DNA from: CAZIPZ01 sp964541075
Lineage (GTDB): Bacteria; Acidobacteriota; Terriglobia; 20CM-2-55-15
NCBI GenBank assembly: GCA_964541075.1
Contig: CAZIPZ010000005.1
Coordinates: forward strand, 1 to 42,966
Reading direction: 5' to 3'
Length of the DNA: 42,966 nt
Shown here in pieces: positions 24,051 through 32,189 of this stretch (its first letter is position 1; each line of letters opens with the position of its first letter). The notes beneath the pieces were generated by a model, which made no database searches, was not told the origin of the DNA, and saw only the letters and a program-made list of their open reading frames with translations. A program made the position numbers and the translations under genes.

Positions 24051-25918
24051 GCCGTCCCGAACACGAAAGTGACCTGCATCACGGCAGCACGGCGATGCCA
24101 TGTCCCCTGCAGGCGGCGAAGATCACGATCCGGGTGATCCGCACGGACACGAAACAGCCCGTTGGTGAAGCAAACGTCATTCTCAACGGCCCCACCAACG
24201 CCTCGAAACCCATATCGGCTGCCACCGGAACCGCACAATTCGATGCTGTTAATCCGGGTGATTACACGATTCAGGTGACAATGCCGATTTCACTCAGTGC
24301 ATTGTTCAAGGGTCCGACGGAACTCAAGCAGAAGATCGAACCCAAGGCTCAGTTCGTTCACACCGTCGAAATCGAAGCACGTGTTTTTCTGCGGCTGAAG
24401 CTTTTTCGTGGCGCCAGCGAGCGGAAGGGTTGGTGCAAGGTCGCCCTCCTGAAAACGGAGGACGATGAAGCCGGCTCCGAACTTGCCGTTCATGGCCCGG
24501 TTGAAATCCAGAAAGGCGTCGTCGAGGTGCTTGCTTCCGTAGAGGTTGCAAATGAAGCGAAATACGCCCGCCTGTACTTTGTGAATGAACAAGGGGAAGA
24601 AACAGGCGAAGGCCTCTCATTAAGAATTGATGCGGCTGCACCGATTACAGGCGCCAAGGCGGCATGGGAGGGCCTTCGAGGACTTGGGTTTCAGCAGAAG
24701 GAGCCCATTGCATCGGATGAAACCACCGCTGCGCAGCATCTCGATCTCGAGTTGGCGCTGGCCCGCTTCCAGCGAACCCAGGGCGAATCGGTTGGCCTCT
24801 TTGCTGGCGAAACCCTCAGCGGGCTGGAGGCCGCATATCTGGACTACTCATATCAGCCTGCATCGCTGCCCCGATTGGATTATCCAGACACCCCGAAGAC
24901 ACAGACTACGATCGGGATTCGGCTGCGATGGATGCGTGGTGAGAAGGTGCGAAGCGGAAATTGCCGGGTGATTCTGGACATCGATGAATTCGGGACGGAA
25001 CTGCATCGAATCGATTCGGTTGCAATCTCCGACGGCAACATCGATATCACGGTTCCGGGTTGGATCGCGAGTTGGGCGAAAGTGGGCCGGGTGTACATGC
25101 TTGGGGGGGATGGTGAGGAAACAGGAGAAGCACTGTATCTGATGATGAGCCCAACACGAGACATTCTCGATGCGACGACAGTGTCTCAGGTGCTTCGATG
25201 TCTTGGTTTCTACGACAAGGAGCCGCTGAAGAGTCGGCAATTGACGGATGCGGTGAAGCTGGAAGGGGATCTGGCGCTGGCGCGATACCAGAGGAGCCAG
25301 GGAGAAACGGTGGCTCCGGCAAGTGAAGACCTAGTGCGGGCATTGGAGAAGGGTTACCTGGAATACACCTATGGAGCGACAGCGCTGCCTTCGTTGAACT
25401 TCAAGGATTCGAAGACACAGACTACGATCGGGATTCGGCTGCGATGGATGCGTGGTGAGAAGGTGCGAAGCGGAAATTGCCGGGTGATTCTGGACATCGA
25501 TGAATTCGGGACGGAACTGCATCGAATCGATTCGGTTGCAATCTCCGACGGCAACATCGATATCACGGTTCCGGGTTGGATCGCGAGTTGGGCGAAAGTG
25601 GGCCGGGTGTACATGCTTGGGGGGGATGGTGAGGAAACAGGAGAAGCACTGTATCTGATGATGAGCCCAACACGAGACATTCTCGATGCGACGACAGTGT
25701 CTCAGGTGCTTCGATGTCTTGGTTTCTACGACAAGGAGCCGCTGAAGAGTCGGCAATTGACGGATGCGGTGAAGCTGGAAGGGGATCTGGCGCTGGCGCG
25801 ATACCAGAGGAGCCAGGGAGAAACGGTGGCTCCGGCGAATGCGGAGTCAGTGAAAGCCCTCGAAGCGGCGTACTTGGAATACAGCTATCACGCGTCATCA
25901 TTGCCATCGTTGACGTAG
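24047..25918 (+). CDS. MSRPE-type protein with three TTR-like + peptidoglycan-binding modules
   Basis: The 623-residue protein has an N-terminal tag-like stretch (MSRPEHESDLHHGSTAMPCP), a carboxypeptidase-regulatory-like beta domain (~25-105), and three modules of ~172 residues (~112-283, 285-456, 457-623). Each module pairs a beta-sandwich (IRLRWMRGEKVRSG, then VYMLGGDGEETGEALYL) with a helical PG_binding_1-like part (VLRCLGFYDKEPL, then LALARYQRSQGE). The same pairing occurs in the LysM protein at 16787. Modules 2 and 3 share a 426-base stretch identical at DNA level; module 1 is strongly diverged. There is no signal peptide or hydrolase motif. Its start overlaps the preceding small gene (ATGA). 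A wall-binding cargo or spike accessory is the likeliest role, by inference from domains and neighbours. Confidence 0.85.
   Translation: MSRPEHESDLHHGSTAMPCPLQAAKITIRVIRTDTKQPVGEANVILNGPTNASKPISAATGTAQFDAVNPGDYTIQVTMPISLSALFKGPTELKQKIEPKAQFVHTVEIEARVFLRLKLFRGASERKGWCKVALLKTEDDEAGSELAVHGPVEIQKGVVEVLASVEVANEAKYARLYFVNEQGEETGEGLSLRIDAAAPITGAKAAWEGLRGLGFQQKEPIASDETTAAQHLDLELALARFQRTQGESVGLFAGETLSGLEAAYLDYSYQPASLPRLDYPDTPKTQTTIGIRLRWMRGEKVRSGNCRVILDIDEFGTELHRIDSVAISDGNIDITVPGWIASWAKVGRVYMLGGDGEETGEALYLMMSPTRDILDATTVSQVLRCLGFYDKEPLKSRQLTDAVKLEGDLALARYQRSQGETVAPASEDLVRALEKGYLEYTYGATALPSLNFKDSKTQTTIGIRLRWMRGEKVRSGNCRVILDIDEFGTELHRIDSVAISDGNIDITVPGWIASWAKVGRVYMLGGDGEETGEALYLMMSPTRDILDATTVSQVLRCLGFYDKEPLKSRQLTDAVKLEGDLALARYQRSQGETVAPANAESVKALEAAYLEYSYHASSLPSLT
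24895..25320 (+). repeat. Exact 426-base direct repeat, copy A
   Basis: This stretch recurs without a visible base change at 25411-25836, offset 516 bases (172 codons, in frame). It encodes most of module 2 of the peptidoglycan-binding-like protein. It contains a run of seven G at 25103-25109, which could be prone to slippage. Confidence 0.92.
25411..25836 (+). repeat. Exact 426-base direct repeat, copy B
   Basis: Second copy of the 24895-25320 unit, encoding most of module 3 and carrying the same seven-G run. Flanking linkers differ between copies (the 90 bases after copy A and the ~80 bases after copy B are related but not identical), so the identity is confined to the core. That pattern favours recent duplication or gene conversion. 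Confidence 0.92.
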
Positions 25919-25989
25919 GACGCGTCACCGTAGAACGCCCGAAGCGCCGGAAAGAATGCTAAATATGCAAACCGAAATAGAGGCTACTT

Positions 25990-28623
25990 ATGAAGCGCGA
26001 CGCGTTGCATGATTACCGGCCCGACCCGACGTTCGAGATTAAATCCCATTTATCCACCGGGGTTGCGTCCAGCACCGACGATTTGGTTCTTGCAAATATG
26101 GATTTGCTGAAGCGAGGCCACGGCATACTCGACTACTTTCACGTCGATTTTTCCACAACCGAAATTAAAGACGTCGAAGGGGACATTCCGTGCTGGGATG
26201 AACGGTCAGGATGGAAGGCTTTGCCCGTGCACGAGAAGCGGGAAGCCATAATGAAGGACGCTACCTGGGAGGACGTCATACGGGTTTTAAAAGCGCATTG
26301 CACTTGGGATTTCAGCGACGTCGTAAAAGCGGAAAAGTTGAAGCCGCAGGCGTCCACGCTAAAGGTGAGCGCTACAGAGACGAAGCAGGTCGACATCGAA
26401 CCCACCGAGACGAATATTTTTCATGCCGACGACTACAAGAAAACCCGTCTGTACGTCGAAAAAGCGTACAGATTGTGCCTTAGTTGGTTCCTTGTCAAAG
26501 ACTACTTTCACGACGGGAAGGAGATCAGGCTCATTGACAAAACTGTCAAGAAACCAGAGGGCGATCTCAAGAAAGTCATGGTGGCTTTCGTTATTTACCG
26601 CAACTACTACTGCAATGGAATGCTCCTGAAGCTGCGGCAAGGTGATCCGGCCAATGGACTGGGGCCCCTGAATATAACGCACAAGATGGTTGGGAGCATC
26701 GAGCTGAATTCGGATTATGACGTAACAGTTGGCGGGCCGGACGACCTTCCTGCCGCCTATGAATTTCACCGCGCCTTTGCCGAGGAATGGAAAGTCGAGG
26801 CCTGCAAATTGTTCGATACGAACCTGTACTACCGCGATTGGATGGTCGTTCTCGAACAGAAGATGATTCCGAGCTTGCGCCAGGCCCCATGGTCGAACAG
26901 ACAGACGGACCCTTCAATACAGGTGCAGGTGCTGGATTTCATTGGCGACATTTACAGTCTGGTGAAGATCCGGAGGTATACGACTTCTGCGGAATGGGCC
27001 GCCCTTGTTGAGGCGACTTCGAGCAACGTGGAAGTGCCCGGCTTTGCCTCCGCCAAAGAGATCCCGAGGTTTAACCGCCTGGAGTTGGTGGACCAGATTT
27101 ACCGCACGCAGTTCTGTGAACCACTCCTGGCGCGGATTCAAGACGTTCGCCAGAAATGGGAAGCCTCGAAGGTGGGCAAGGAGATAAAGAAGGCCGGAAA
27201 GATCCCGAAAGATTCGACGGACCTGCTCCGCCTGTTGACTGAATTTGACAAAGACAGTGTGCTCCGCGCGATGCGAATCGCCTACATCGAGCTTGGCGCG
27301 AAGTTGCGTCAAGAGGAAGCCGCCATACGCGACCCCAACAGCGAGAAGTATAAGGGCACGTATATGTGGCGCCAGAATGACGACTGGGGCGCTGTAATAC
27401 CGGTCGAAGCGCCTTGGAATCTGCAAGGAATGATTGCATTTCAGGAACGATCCAGCCTGCTGCTTTCGGAAGCGGTTCTCTTTGCAAACGAGGCCTACAA
27501 CACTCAGGGATCGTTGTGGACGATTGTCGGCGGTCAGGGCGGCGCCGCCCCTGAGAACATGAACCTGGAACACTATCTCCAAAGTTTCAATGAGCAGGTC
27601 GGAGACGCCCTGAAGGAGCTTCAGGAGTATCTTTCGGAAATCGAACACGAAGTCGGTGAGATCCAGAAGATTCGTAAGGATGTCGCCGACACCGCGGAAA
27701 AGCTTGAAGCCGCATTCATCGAGGCCGATGACGACGTTTGGAAAGAAAACGAGTACGACACACTCGAAGCCACGATTAACGACTTTCGAGCCAGATTCGA
27801 GGAGTACGAAAACACGCAAATTCAAACAAAGGTCAAGACGGCGGAGCGCATCATGCTGACCGGGTTCTACAGAGCCTCCAAATATGGCGGCCGAATGCGC
27901 GAGATGCTGCAGCGAATGGTCGATAACCTCAACAGCGATCCTGCTGTTGTCCGGCGGATTCAGATAATGCGCAAGCTGTTCCCCGGCAAGAACAATCCCG
28001 ACAGTCAGGACTTGATGCTTCTGACGAAGGAATGCCTGATGGCCAGTTTTCTGGACAAATATACACAGCAGCTGCTTCTGATTCGGAAGGGGACTAAGGA
28101 CGCCTACTTCGATTACCAACCGCGCATGTACGAATATCAGGACCTCGACGCGCTTCGGGGCACTCTGGATAGAGCTTTATCCTTTTATGGACGAATGAGC
28201 AGGAAGGTTAAGGAATTGGAAGCCGACGCCGCGACCGGGGATCAGGACAAGAAAAAGCTCTATGAGGCGGAGAAAAAGCAATACGAGCAGCTTTTACAGC
28301 CCCATGAGGCCGTGCTCGGCACACTCATGGTTAAGAGAAAGTGCATCGTGAAGGGAAGGGTCATCGAAGCCGTACACGACATCATGAAAGCGGTGCAGGC
28401 CGATGCCGATTTCAAAATGTTTCGGGACAATAAGGAGCGAAGCATTGCCGAAGTCACGATCAAAGGTGAGCATGCTCCTGACCCCGCTGTGGCGGGTCCG
28501 GTTAAGGGTCTTCGCGATTTGATCAAATACACGCTTTGGCACTGCGCAATGGTGAACAAGCTCTACCGAAAGATCCGGTCGCGTGGCCCGATCGATCTTT
28601 ACGTGAGGAACTTTACAGAATAG
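25990..28623 (+). CDS. Large protein with nucleotidyltransferase-like motif, candidate effector
   Basis: This 877-residue soluble protein has no family I can name. Around residues 235-276 it shows the pattern of the polymerase-beta-type nucleotidyltransferase fold: Gly235-Ser236, then SDYDVTV with Asp242 and Asp244, then a candidate third acid Asp276 in KLFDTNLYY after a helix. Upstream helices (AYRLCLSWFLVKDYF) and long helical regions follow, with a strong coiled-coil at about 530-625 (LKELQEYLSEIEHEVGEIQK) and another near 735-780. There is no signal peptide. It lies 71 bases after the peptidoglycan-binding-like gene with GAGG before the ATG, and 17 bases before the second small gene. An effector that transfers nucleotides to a protein or RNA is a testable inference; a structural protein with a chance motif remains possible. 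Confidence 0.75.
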   Translation: MKRDALHDYRPDPTFEIKSHLSTGVASSTDDLVLANMDLLKRGHGILDYFHVDFSTTEIKDVEGDIPCWDERSGWKALPVHEKREAIMKDATWEDVIRVLKAHCTWDFSDVVKAEKLKPQASTLKVSATETKQVDIEPTETNIFHADDYKKTRLYVEKAYRLCLSWFLVKDYFHDGKEIRLIDKTVKKPEGDLKKVMVAFVIYRNYYCNGMLLKLRQGDPANGLGPLNITHKMVGSIELNSDYDVTVGGPDDLPAAYEFHRAFAEEWKVEACKLFDTNLYYRDWMVVLEQKMIPSLRQAPWSNRQTDPSIQVQVLDFIGDIYSLVKIRRYTTSAEWAALVEATSSNVEVPGFASAKEIPRFNRLELVDQIYRTQFCEPLLARIQDVRQKWEASKVGKEIKKAGKIPKDSTDLLRLLTEFDKDSVLRAMRIAYIELGAKLRQEEAAIRDPNSEKYKGTYMWRQNDDWGAVIPVEAPWNLQGMIAFQERSSLLLSEAVLFANEAYNTQGSLWTIVGGQGGAAPENMNLEHYLQSFNEQVGDALKELQEYLSEIEHEVGEIQKIRKDVADTAEKLEAAFIEADDDVWKENEYDTLEATINDFRARFEEYENTQIQTKVKTAERIMLTGFYRASKYGGRMREMLQRMVDNLNSDPAVVRRIQIMRKLFPGKNNPDSQDLMLLTKECLMASFLDKYTQQLLLIRKGTKDAYFDYQPRMYEYQDLDALRGTLDRALSFYGRMSRKVKELEADAATGDQDKKKLYEAEKKQYEQLLQPHEAVLGTLMVKRKCIVKGRVIEAVHDIMKAVQADADFKMFRDNKERSIAEVTIKGEHAPDPAVAGPVKGLRDLIKYTLWHCAMVNKLYRKIRSRGPIDLYVRNFTE

Positions 28624-28640
28624 GATTCGTCCCGGCGAAT

Positions 28641-29012
28641 ATGTTGATTATCCGTAAGCCGCAATTGGAAATATTGACCAAAGAGCCTCGGGAAGCGTTT
28701 ATCCGCGGCATCATCAGGAACATTCGCGAAACGTTCTCTGAGCAATTCGAGGCTATCGGCGACGAATCCAGCACTAACCTTATTCGCAAGGCAGTGGATA
28801 GCGGCGAGGCCCTCGGTTTTAAGACGCACCGGGAGTTAACCCGCTTCGTTTCCCTCTTCTTTCGCCTCGGGCCTGACTTTGAGCTTCGAGATGAAACCGA
28901 GTGGGTCCTCGATGAACTTGCGGATGAAAACGCCTCTCCCGCGGACAGGCTCGATCGCATCGACGCGAAACTTGAGAAAGGTCCGACTGGACGCGAAGAA
29001 AGCGATGTTTAA
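28641..29012 (+). CDS. Small helical T6SS-associated protein (copy 2), cassette with MSRPE zincin
   Basis: The 123-residue product is a diverged paralog of the protein at 23676: MLIIRKPQLEILTKE at the start, FIRGIIRNIRETFSEQFE, a mid ALGFKTHRELTRFVSLFF and GPDFELRDETEW near the end align with the landmarks of copy 1. It is helical, soluble and lacks catalytic motifs. ATG 28641 is chosen over the longer frame from 28536, which overlaps the preceding gene heavily and contains no family sequence; the ribosome site is weak (AGGA 16 bases upstream). Like copy 1, it lies directly before a gene whose product starts MSRPE, 37 bases downstream. That recurrence is the main evidence for a functional pairing. 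Confidence 0.82.
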   Translation: MLIIRKPQLEILTKEPREAFIRGIIRNIRETFSEQFEAIGDESSTNLIRKAVDSGEALGFKTHRELTRFVSLFFRLGPDFELRDETEWVLDELADENASPADRLDRIDAKLEKGPTGREESDV

Positions 29013-29049
29013 GGTTTTCTGTACGCTATTCCTGAGAAGGTGAGAACCA

Positions 29050-30834
29050 ATGTCACGTCCTGAAGAAAATGCGATTCCTCCCGCTGATGGAACCGGAAAA
29101 TGTCCATTCAGCCACGATGATCCAACAAAGGCCTATTTGGTCATGATGCCGCCGAAGGAGCAGGCCAAGGTGATCGTCGCTTTATGCCAACTTGTTCACG
29201 GGAATCTGAACGAGAACCAGCTTATGGCCATAGTTCTCTCATTGGCTGAACTTGAGCGAACCGCGCAGAAGGGTTCCGATGTGAGCAAGCGTCCCGTAAA
29301 AACTCGCGAAACAACCAAAGATGTCGACGTGGCGGCGACAAAGGTGGGCAGCGTGACGATAAAGGCGGCGCATAAGAAATCCGTGAAGGTCTACTCCGCT
29401 GTGACCGAGGTGAACAGCGTGCTGCGAGAGCTTTGGGAGCATGGCGCCACCGGCAAAGAAATTCTGAACAAATGCATCGAAAATGCCGGTTTCTTCGATT
29501 CCTTTCTTAGTGGAGTGACGCTGGTTCCAAAGGGATATAAAGGGGAGAAAGACCTCGTTACACCTTCAAAAAGCTGCTTTCAAAAAGACTTTATTATATG
29601 GGCCATCTACACAGTGTTTCAGGTCCATACTCAGGACCGCCTCTGTGACGGGGATTGGAAGGTGCCTCAGCTCCAGACAATGTGGAAAGCCTTTAACACC
29701 ACGCCTCGAGACAGTTTTCTCGGTCACATCCACTCCATGCGCCGCCTTCGCGCCAGTCCGGAAAGCTCGTTCAACGCCGAAAAGTACAAGATAAGAATGT
29801 CCTGGTGGATCGCGAATCAGGTCTACGGAGACGAATACAAGGTGCGTTGGGTGATGAAGGCGGATTTCTCAGAGGTAAAGAAGTACTTAATGGATGGCAG
29901 CAAGTACAGTCAGCGCGTCGCTAAGAAAGACGCGTTCTATGGCACTGCATTCCATGAGATCGGACACGCGGTGGATTATAGATTCAAGATCACCGACACG
30001 CATGCACACTTGCGGCAGTGCGGCGGATGGATTTCTTTGATACTGTCCGCAAACGTCGGGGTTGCCATAGTTGAGGACTTCAAGGCGCGCCTCGTCGCAG
30101 CGGGGGTTGACGAAGAATACCGTCAGAAGATTGCGGAGATCGACCGTGATCAACGGAAATTCGATGCCTGGAAAGCCAAGACGCCGGAAGAAAGGAAGGC
30201 TGCCCAGGCCGCCGCTGTGCCGATTCGCTCTGCCTACAGAAAAGCTCAGGCGGCGTATGCAGCAAACAAGACTGAGGAAAACAAGCAAGCTTTTGAAGCT
30301 GCGAAAGTGCAGTGGGACACCATTGAGGAACCGACACAAAACAATCCGAATTTCGACCGTGACAAGGCTGAAGCCATGGCTGCTGCCTTCAAGCGTAAAT
30401 ACGGCGACGACCCCTCGGATTTCGGAGGCGTATTGACGAGGCTGATCGATGGCGAAGAGTTGCCACAGATTATCAACAATGCCGAAAAAGTCGCCCTCTA
30501 CGAGCGGCAACCAATTGTTGCGATCGTAAGAGCCCAGTGCAGAAAAGTGGGCGGGTGGGATACGTCGCAAGCAGAGCTCCAAGAAAAGACAACAGAGACC
30601 GGAGGAAGAACCTGGCACAAGGCGTATAGCACCTCGTGGGCCAGCTTCCTCGTGGAGGCCAAAACGCATGGCGTCACCGAGTATCAATTTCGTGCGCCGG
30701 GAGAGTGGTTTGCCGACCTATACGCTTTCCACTTTCTAGAGGCTCTTGAAGATCACCCCATGCGGGAATGGATCGCACAATGCGTGAACCTGCGTGAGGG
30801 GAGCACGGTGCCGACGCCTCCTGTGATTCCCTGA
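29050..30834 (+). CDS. MSRPE-type zincin metallopeptidase, probable T6SS effector
   Basis: The 594-residue protein begins MSRPEENAIPPADGTGKCPF, matching the tag-like start of the protein at 24047. The zinc motif is FHEIGHAVDYRF with His302, Glu303 and His306; Glu552 in PGEWFADLYAFHF looks like the third ligand, as in gluzincin-type toxins where E-x-F-A-(D/E) follows far downstream. Between them lies a ~250-residue insertion with a Lys/Ala-rich helical stretch (~375-430). Earlier helices (~25-150) have no assigned fold. No signal peptide is present. The start has a good AAGGTGAG site upstream. Context (small cassette protein before, CpXC gene two bases after) and the complete zinc site suggest an active protease toxin delivered by the spike; the substrate is unknown. 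Confidence 0.85.
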   Translation: MSRPEENAIPPADGTGKCPFSHDDPTKAYLVMMPPKEQAKVIVALCQLVHGNLNENQLMAIVLSLAELERTAQKGSDVSKRPVKTRETTKDVDVAATKVGSVTIKAAHKKSVKVYSAVTEVNSVLRELWEHGATGKEILNKCIENAGFFDSFLSGVTLVPKGYKGEKDLVTPSKSCFQKDFIIWAIYTVFQVHTQDRLCDGDWKVPQLQTMWKAFNTTPRDSFLGHIHSMRRLRASPESSFNAEKYKIRMSWWIANQVYGDEYKVRWVMKADFSEVKKYLMDGSKYSQRVAKKDAFYGTAFHEIGHAVDYRFKITDTHAHLRQCGGWISLILSANVGVAIVEDFKARLVAAGVDEEYRQKIAEIDRDQRKFDAWKAKTPEERKAAQAAAVPIRSAYRKAQAAYAANKTEENKQAFEAAKVQWDTIEEPTQNNPNFDRDKAEAMAAAFKRKYGDDPSDFGGVLTRLIDGEELPQIINNAEKVALYERQPIVAIVRAQCRKVGGWDTSQAELQEKTTETGGRTWHKAYSTSWASFLVEAKTHGVTEYQFRAPGEWFADLYAFHFLEALEDHPMREWIAQCVNLREGSTVPTPPVIP

Positions 30835-30836
30835 TT

Positions 30837-31457
30837 ATGTCCACCTTTGCGACCGTGGAGATTGCCTGTCCTTTTTGCCATGACTCGCGGCTGCGAAGCG
30901 TTGCAAAGGGCGTCAATCCGGAGCGCTCACCTCATTTACGCCAGCAGATCCTGGATTGTACTTTTCAGCGCGTGGACTGCGACGCGTGCGGCAAAAATTT
31001 TGCTCTAGACCATCCTTTTCTGTACACAGACTTCCCCCGCAAACAATGGATCATGTGCTTTGGCGCATCCCAGCGACAGAAGTCTGAAGGGCCGCGCGGC
31101 CAGATGCTGGAGACCTTTAAAGCCGCAAGCAACGCCGCGGAACGGAGTGGAGTGCCCCACCTTTTTCATGGCATTCGTCCCCGATTGGTGTTCGGAGTCT
31201 TGGCTCTGCGCGAGAAGCTGATTTCGGAGGAAGCGAAGTTTGATGACGATGTACTTGAAGCATTCAAACACGCCGTCCTGTTCGGAGAAGCGGCGCAAAG
31301 AGCCCGGCGCCACAACCTTTGCTTGCTGGAAAAAACCAACGTATCGCTGCGATTTCTTTCCTACTATGACGACGAGATGGAGTCCGGCCAGTTTCTAGAG
31401 ATTCCGCTGGAGGAATGGCTCGGCTTTCAAGCCGGTTGGACGCCCCTGTCGCCCTGA
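30837..31457 (+). CDS. CpXC-domain protein
   Basis: The 206-residue product opens with a CpXC-like zinc-binding region: ACPFCHDSRLRSVAKGVNPE, then VDCDACGKNFALDHPFLYTDF, giving paired CPFC and CDAC motifs, followed by a helical part ending LEEWLGFQAGWTPLSP. CpXC domains are widespread, bind zinc by inference, and have no established function. Its ATG lies two bases after the zincin stop, so the pair is almost certainly co-translated. That position is typical of an immunity or accessory gene for the preceding toxin, but nothing in the sequence proves inhibition. Its stop converges on the next minus-strand gene, two bases away, which marks the end of the plus-strand effector run. Confidence 0.82.
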   Translation: MSTFATVEIACPFCHDSRLRSVAKGVNPERSPHLRQQILDCTFQRVDCDACGKNFALDHPFLYTDFPRKQWIMCFGASQRQKSEGPRGQMLETFKAASNAAERSGVPHLFHGIRPRLVFGVLALREKLISEEAKFDDDVLEAFKHAVLFGEAAQRARRHNLCLLEKTNVSLRFLSYYDDEMESGQFLEIPLEEWLGFQAGWTPLSP

Positions 31458-31459
31458 CT

Positions 31460-32146
31460 TCATTCCACTTCCCAAACCTTCTCATCGCGGTCCGGGAACG
31501 TCACCTGACAGGCGCCTTGCTGCAATTTTTCGATTCTTGCCCTTGCAGAGTGATCCAGCCGGCCCCATTTGACGGAGCCGTCCGGAAGCGTGATCTTATA
31601 GCGTTCATTGGGTACAGGTTGGCCGTTCTTGTCGAAGAGTTCGATTTCAATCCAGGTCTTTTCAGGTTCTTCCTCTCCCAGAACAATCTCTTCCTCTTCT
31701 TGAACCGCTTCGCTTTTTCTGGCCGCCTCGACCTGCCTGGGTGTAGTTTCGGACGCCGCCCTGCTGGAACTACTGCTGCCTCCGCCTGCGCCTTCCCCTG
31801 TGCGAATGATTCCTTCGGATTCGAAGCCTTGGGATGGGTCGGCCCTCGCGATAAACAGTTGTCCGGAAGTCACTAATGCCGCAACTTGCTCGAACACATT
31901 CAAGTTCGGCGAGATATTGCGGCGTGAAACACCTGTGCTTAGAAAGAGGCGCAGCGCGTGCTCCTGCCTTGGATCGCTGATCAAACCCTGAAGAAAATAG
32001 AGGAGGGAGACACGATCATGAACGGGAAGCTGTTTTGCGATGCCGTAGCGGCTCGAAGGTGCGTCTTCCAGCCGCCAGCAAAAGTGATATTCCTCTCTTC
32101 CCTTGCGGAGCATCAACGTTGCCGGCACAGAGGAATTATACGTCAC
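31460..32146 (-). CDS. Two-domain protein with C-terminal TTR-like module
   Basis: From the GTG at 32146 the product has 228 residues. An N-terminal domain (~1-105: ATLMLRKGREEYHFCWRLED, VSLLYFLQGLISDPRQEHAL) of unknown fold is joined by a Gly/Ser- and Glu-rich linker to a C-terminal transthyretin-like module (~160-225: WIEIELFDKNGQPVPNERYK, then GSVKWGRLDHSARARIEKL). That module, ending in CQVTFPDRDEKVWEVE, is of a kind known on VgrG, PAAR and effector proteins, where it mediates cargo binding. The frame extends to 32266, but that part overlaps the divergent cyclase gene; GTG 32146 or ATG 32113 are the plausible starts and the choice is uncertain. An adaptor or accessory of the T6SS island is the best guess. 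Confidence 0.75.
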   Translation of the reverse strand: MTYNSSVPATLMLRKGREEYHFCWRLEDAPSSRYGIAKQLPVHDRVSLLYFLQGLISDPRQEHALRLFLSTGVSRRNISPNLNVFEQVAALVTSGQLFIARADPSQGFESEGIIRTGEGAGGGSSSSSRAASETTPRQVEAARKSEAVQEEEEIVLGEEEPEKTWIEIELFDKNGQPVPNERYKITLPDGSVKWGRLDHSARARIEKLQQGACQVTFPDRDEKVWEVE

Positions 32147-32177
32147 CCTGAGCTGCGTTGAAGGCCCCCTAATATGG

Positions 32178-32183
32178 AATAAT
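32178..32183 (+). promoter_or_regulatory. Candidate -10 box for a leaderless adenylate cyclase transcript
   Basis: AATAAT at 32178-32183 is followed by six bases and then the GTG at 32190. Transcription would begin at or next to the start codon, and no convincing ribosome site precedes it. A TTGAAG lies only 14 bases upstream, so the -35 is not convincing. Confidence 0.3.
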
Positions 32184-32189
32184 GGCGCC

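Noticed and set aside
24895..25836. Direct repeats considered as insertion-sequence or attachment-site duplication
   Set aside because: The repeats are long, in frame, inside one gene and not linked to any transposase or integrase.
26914..28119. 401-codon minus-strand open frame opposite the nucleotidyltransferase-like gene
   Set aside because: It lies wholly inside a well-supported plus-strand gene, has no ribosome site or family sequence, and its composition is typical of an antisense shadow.
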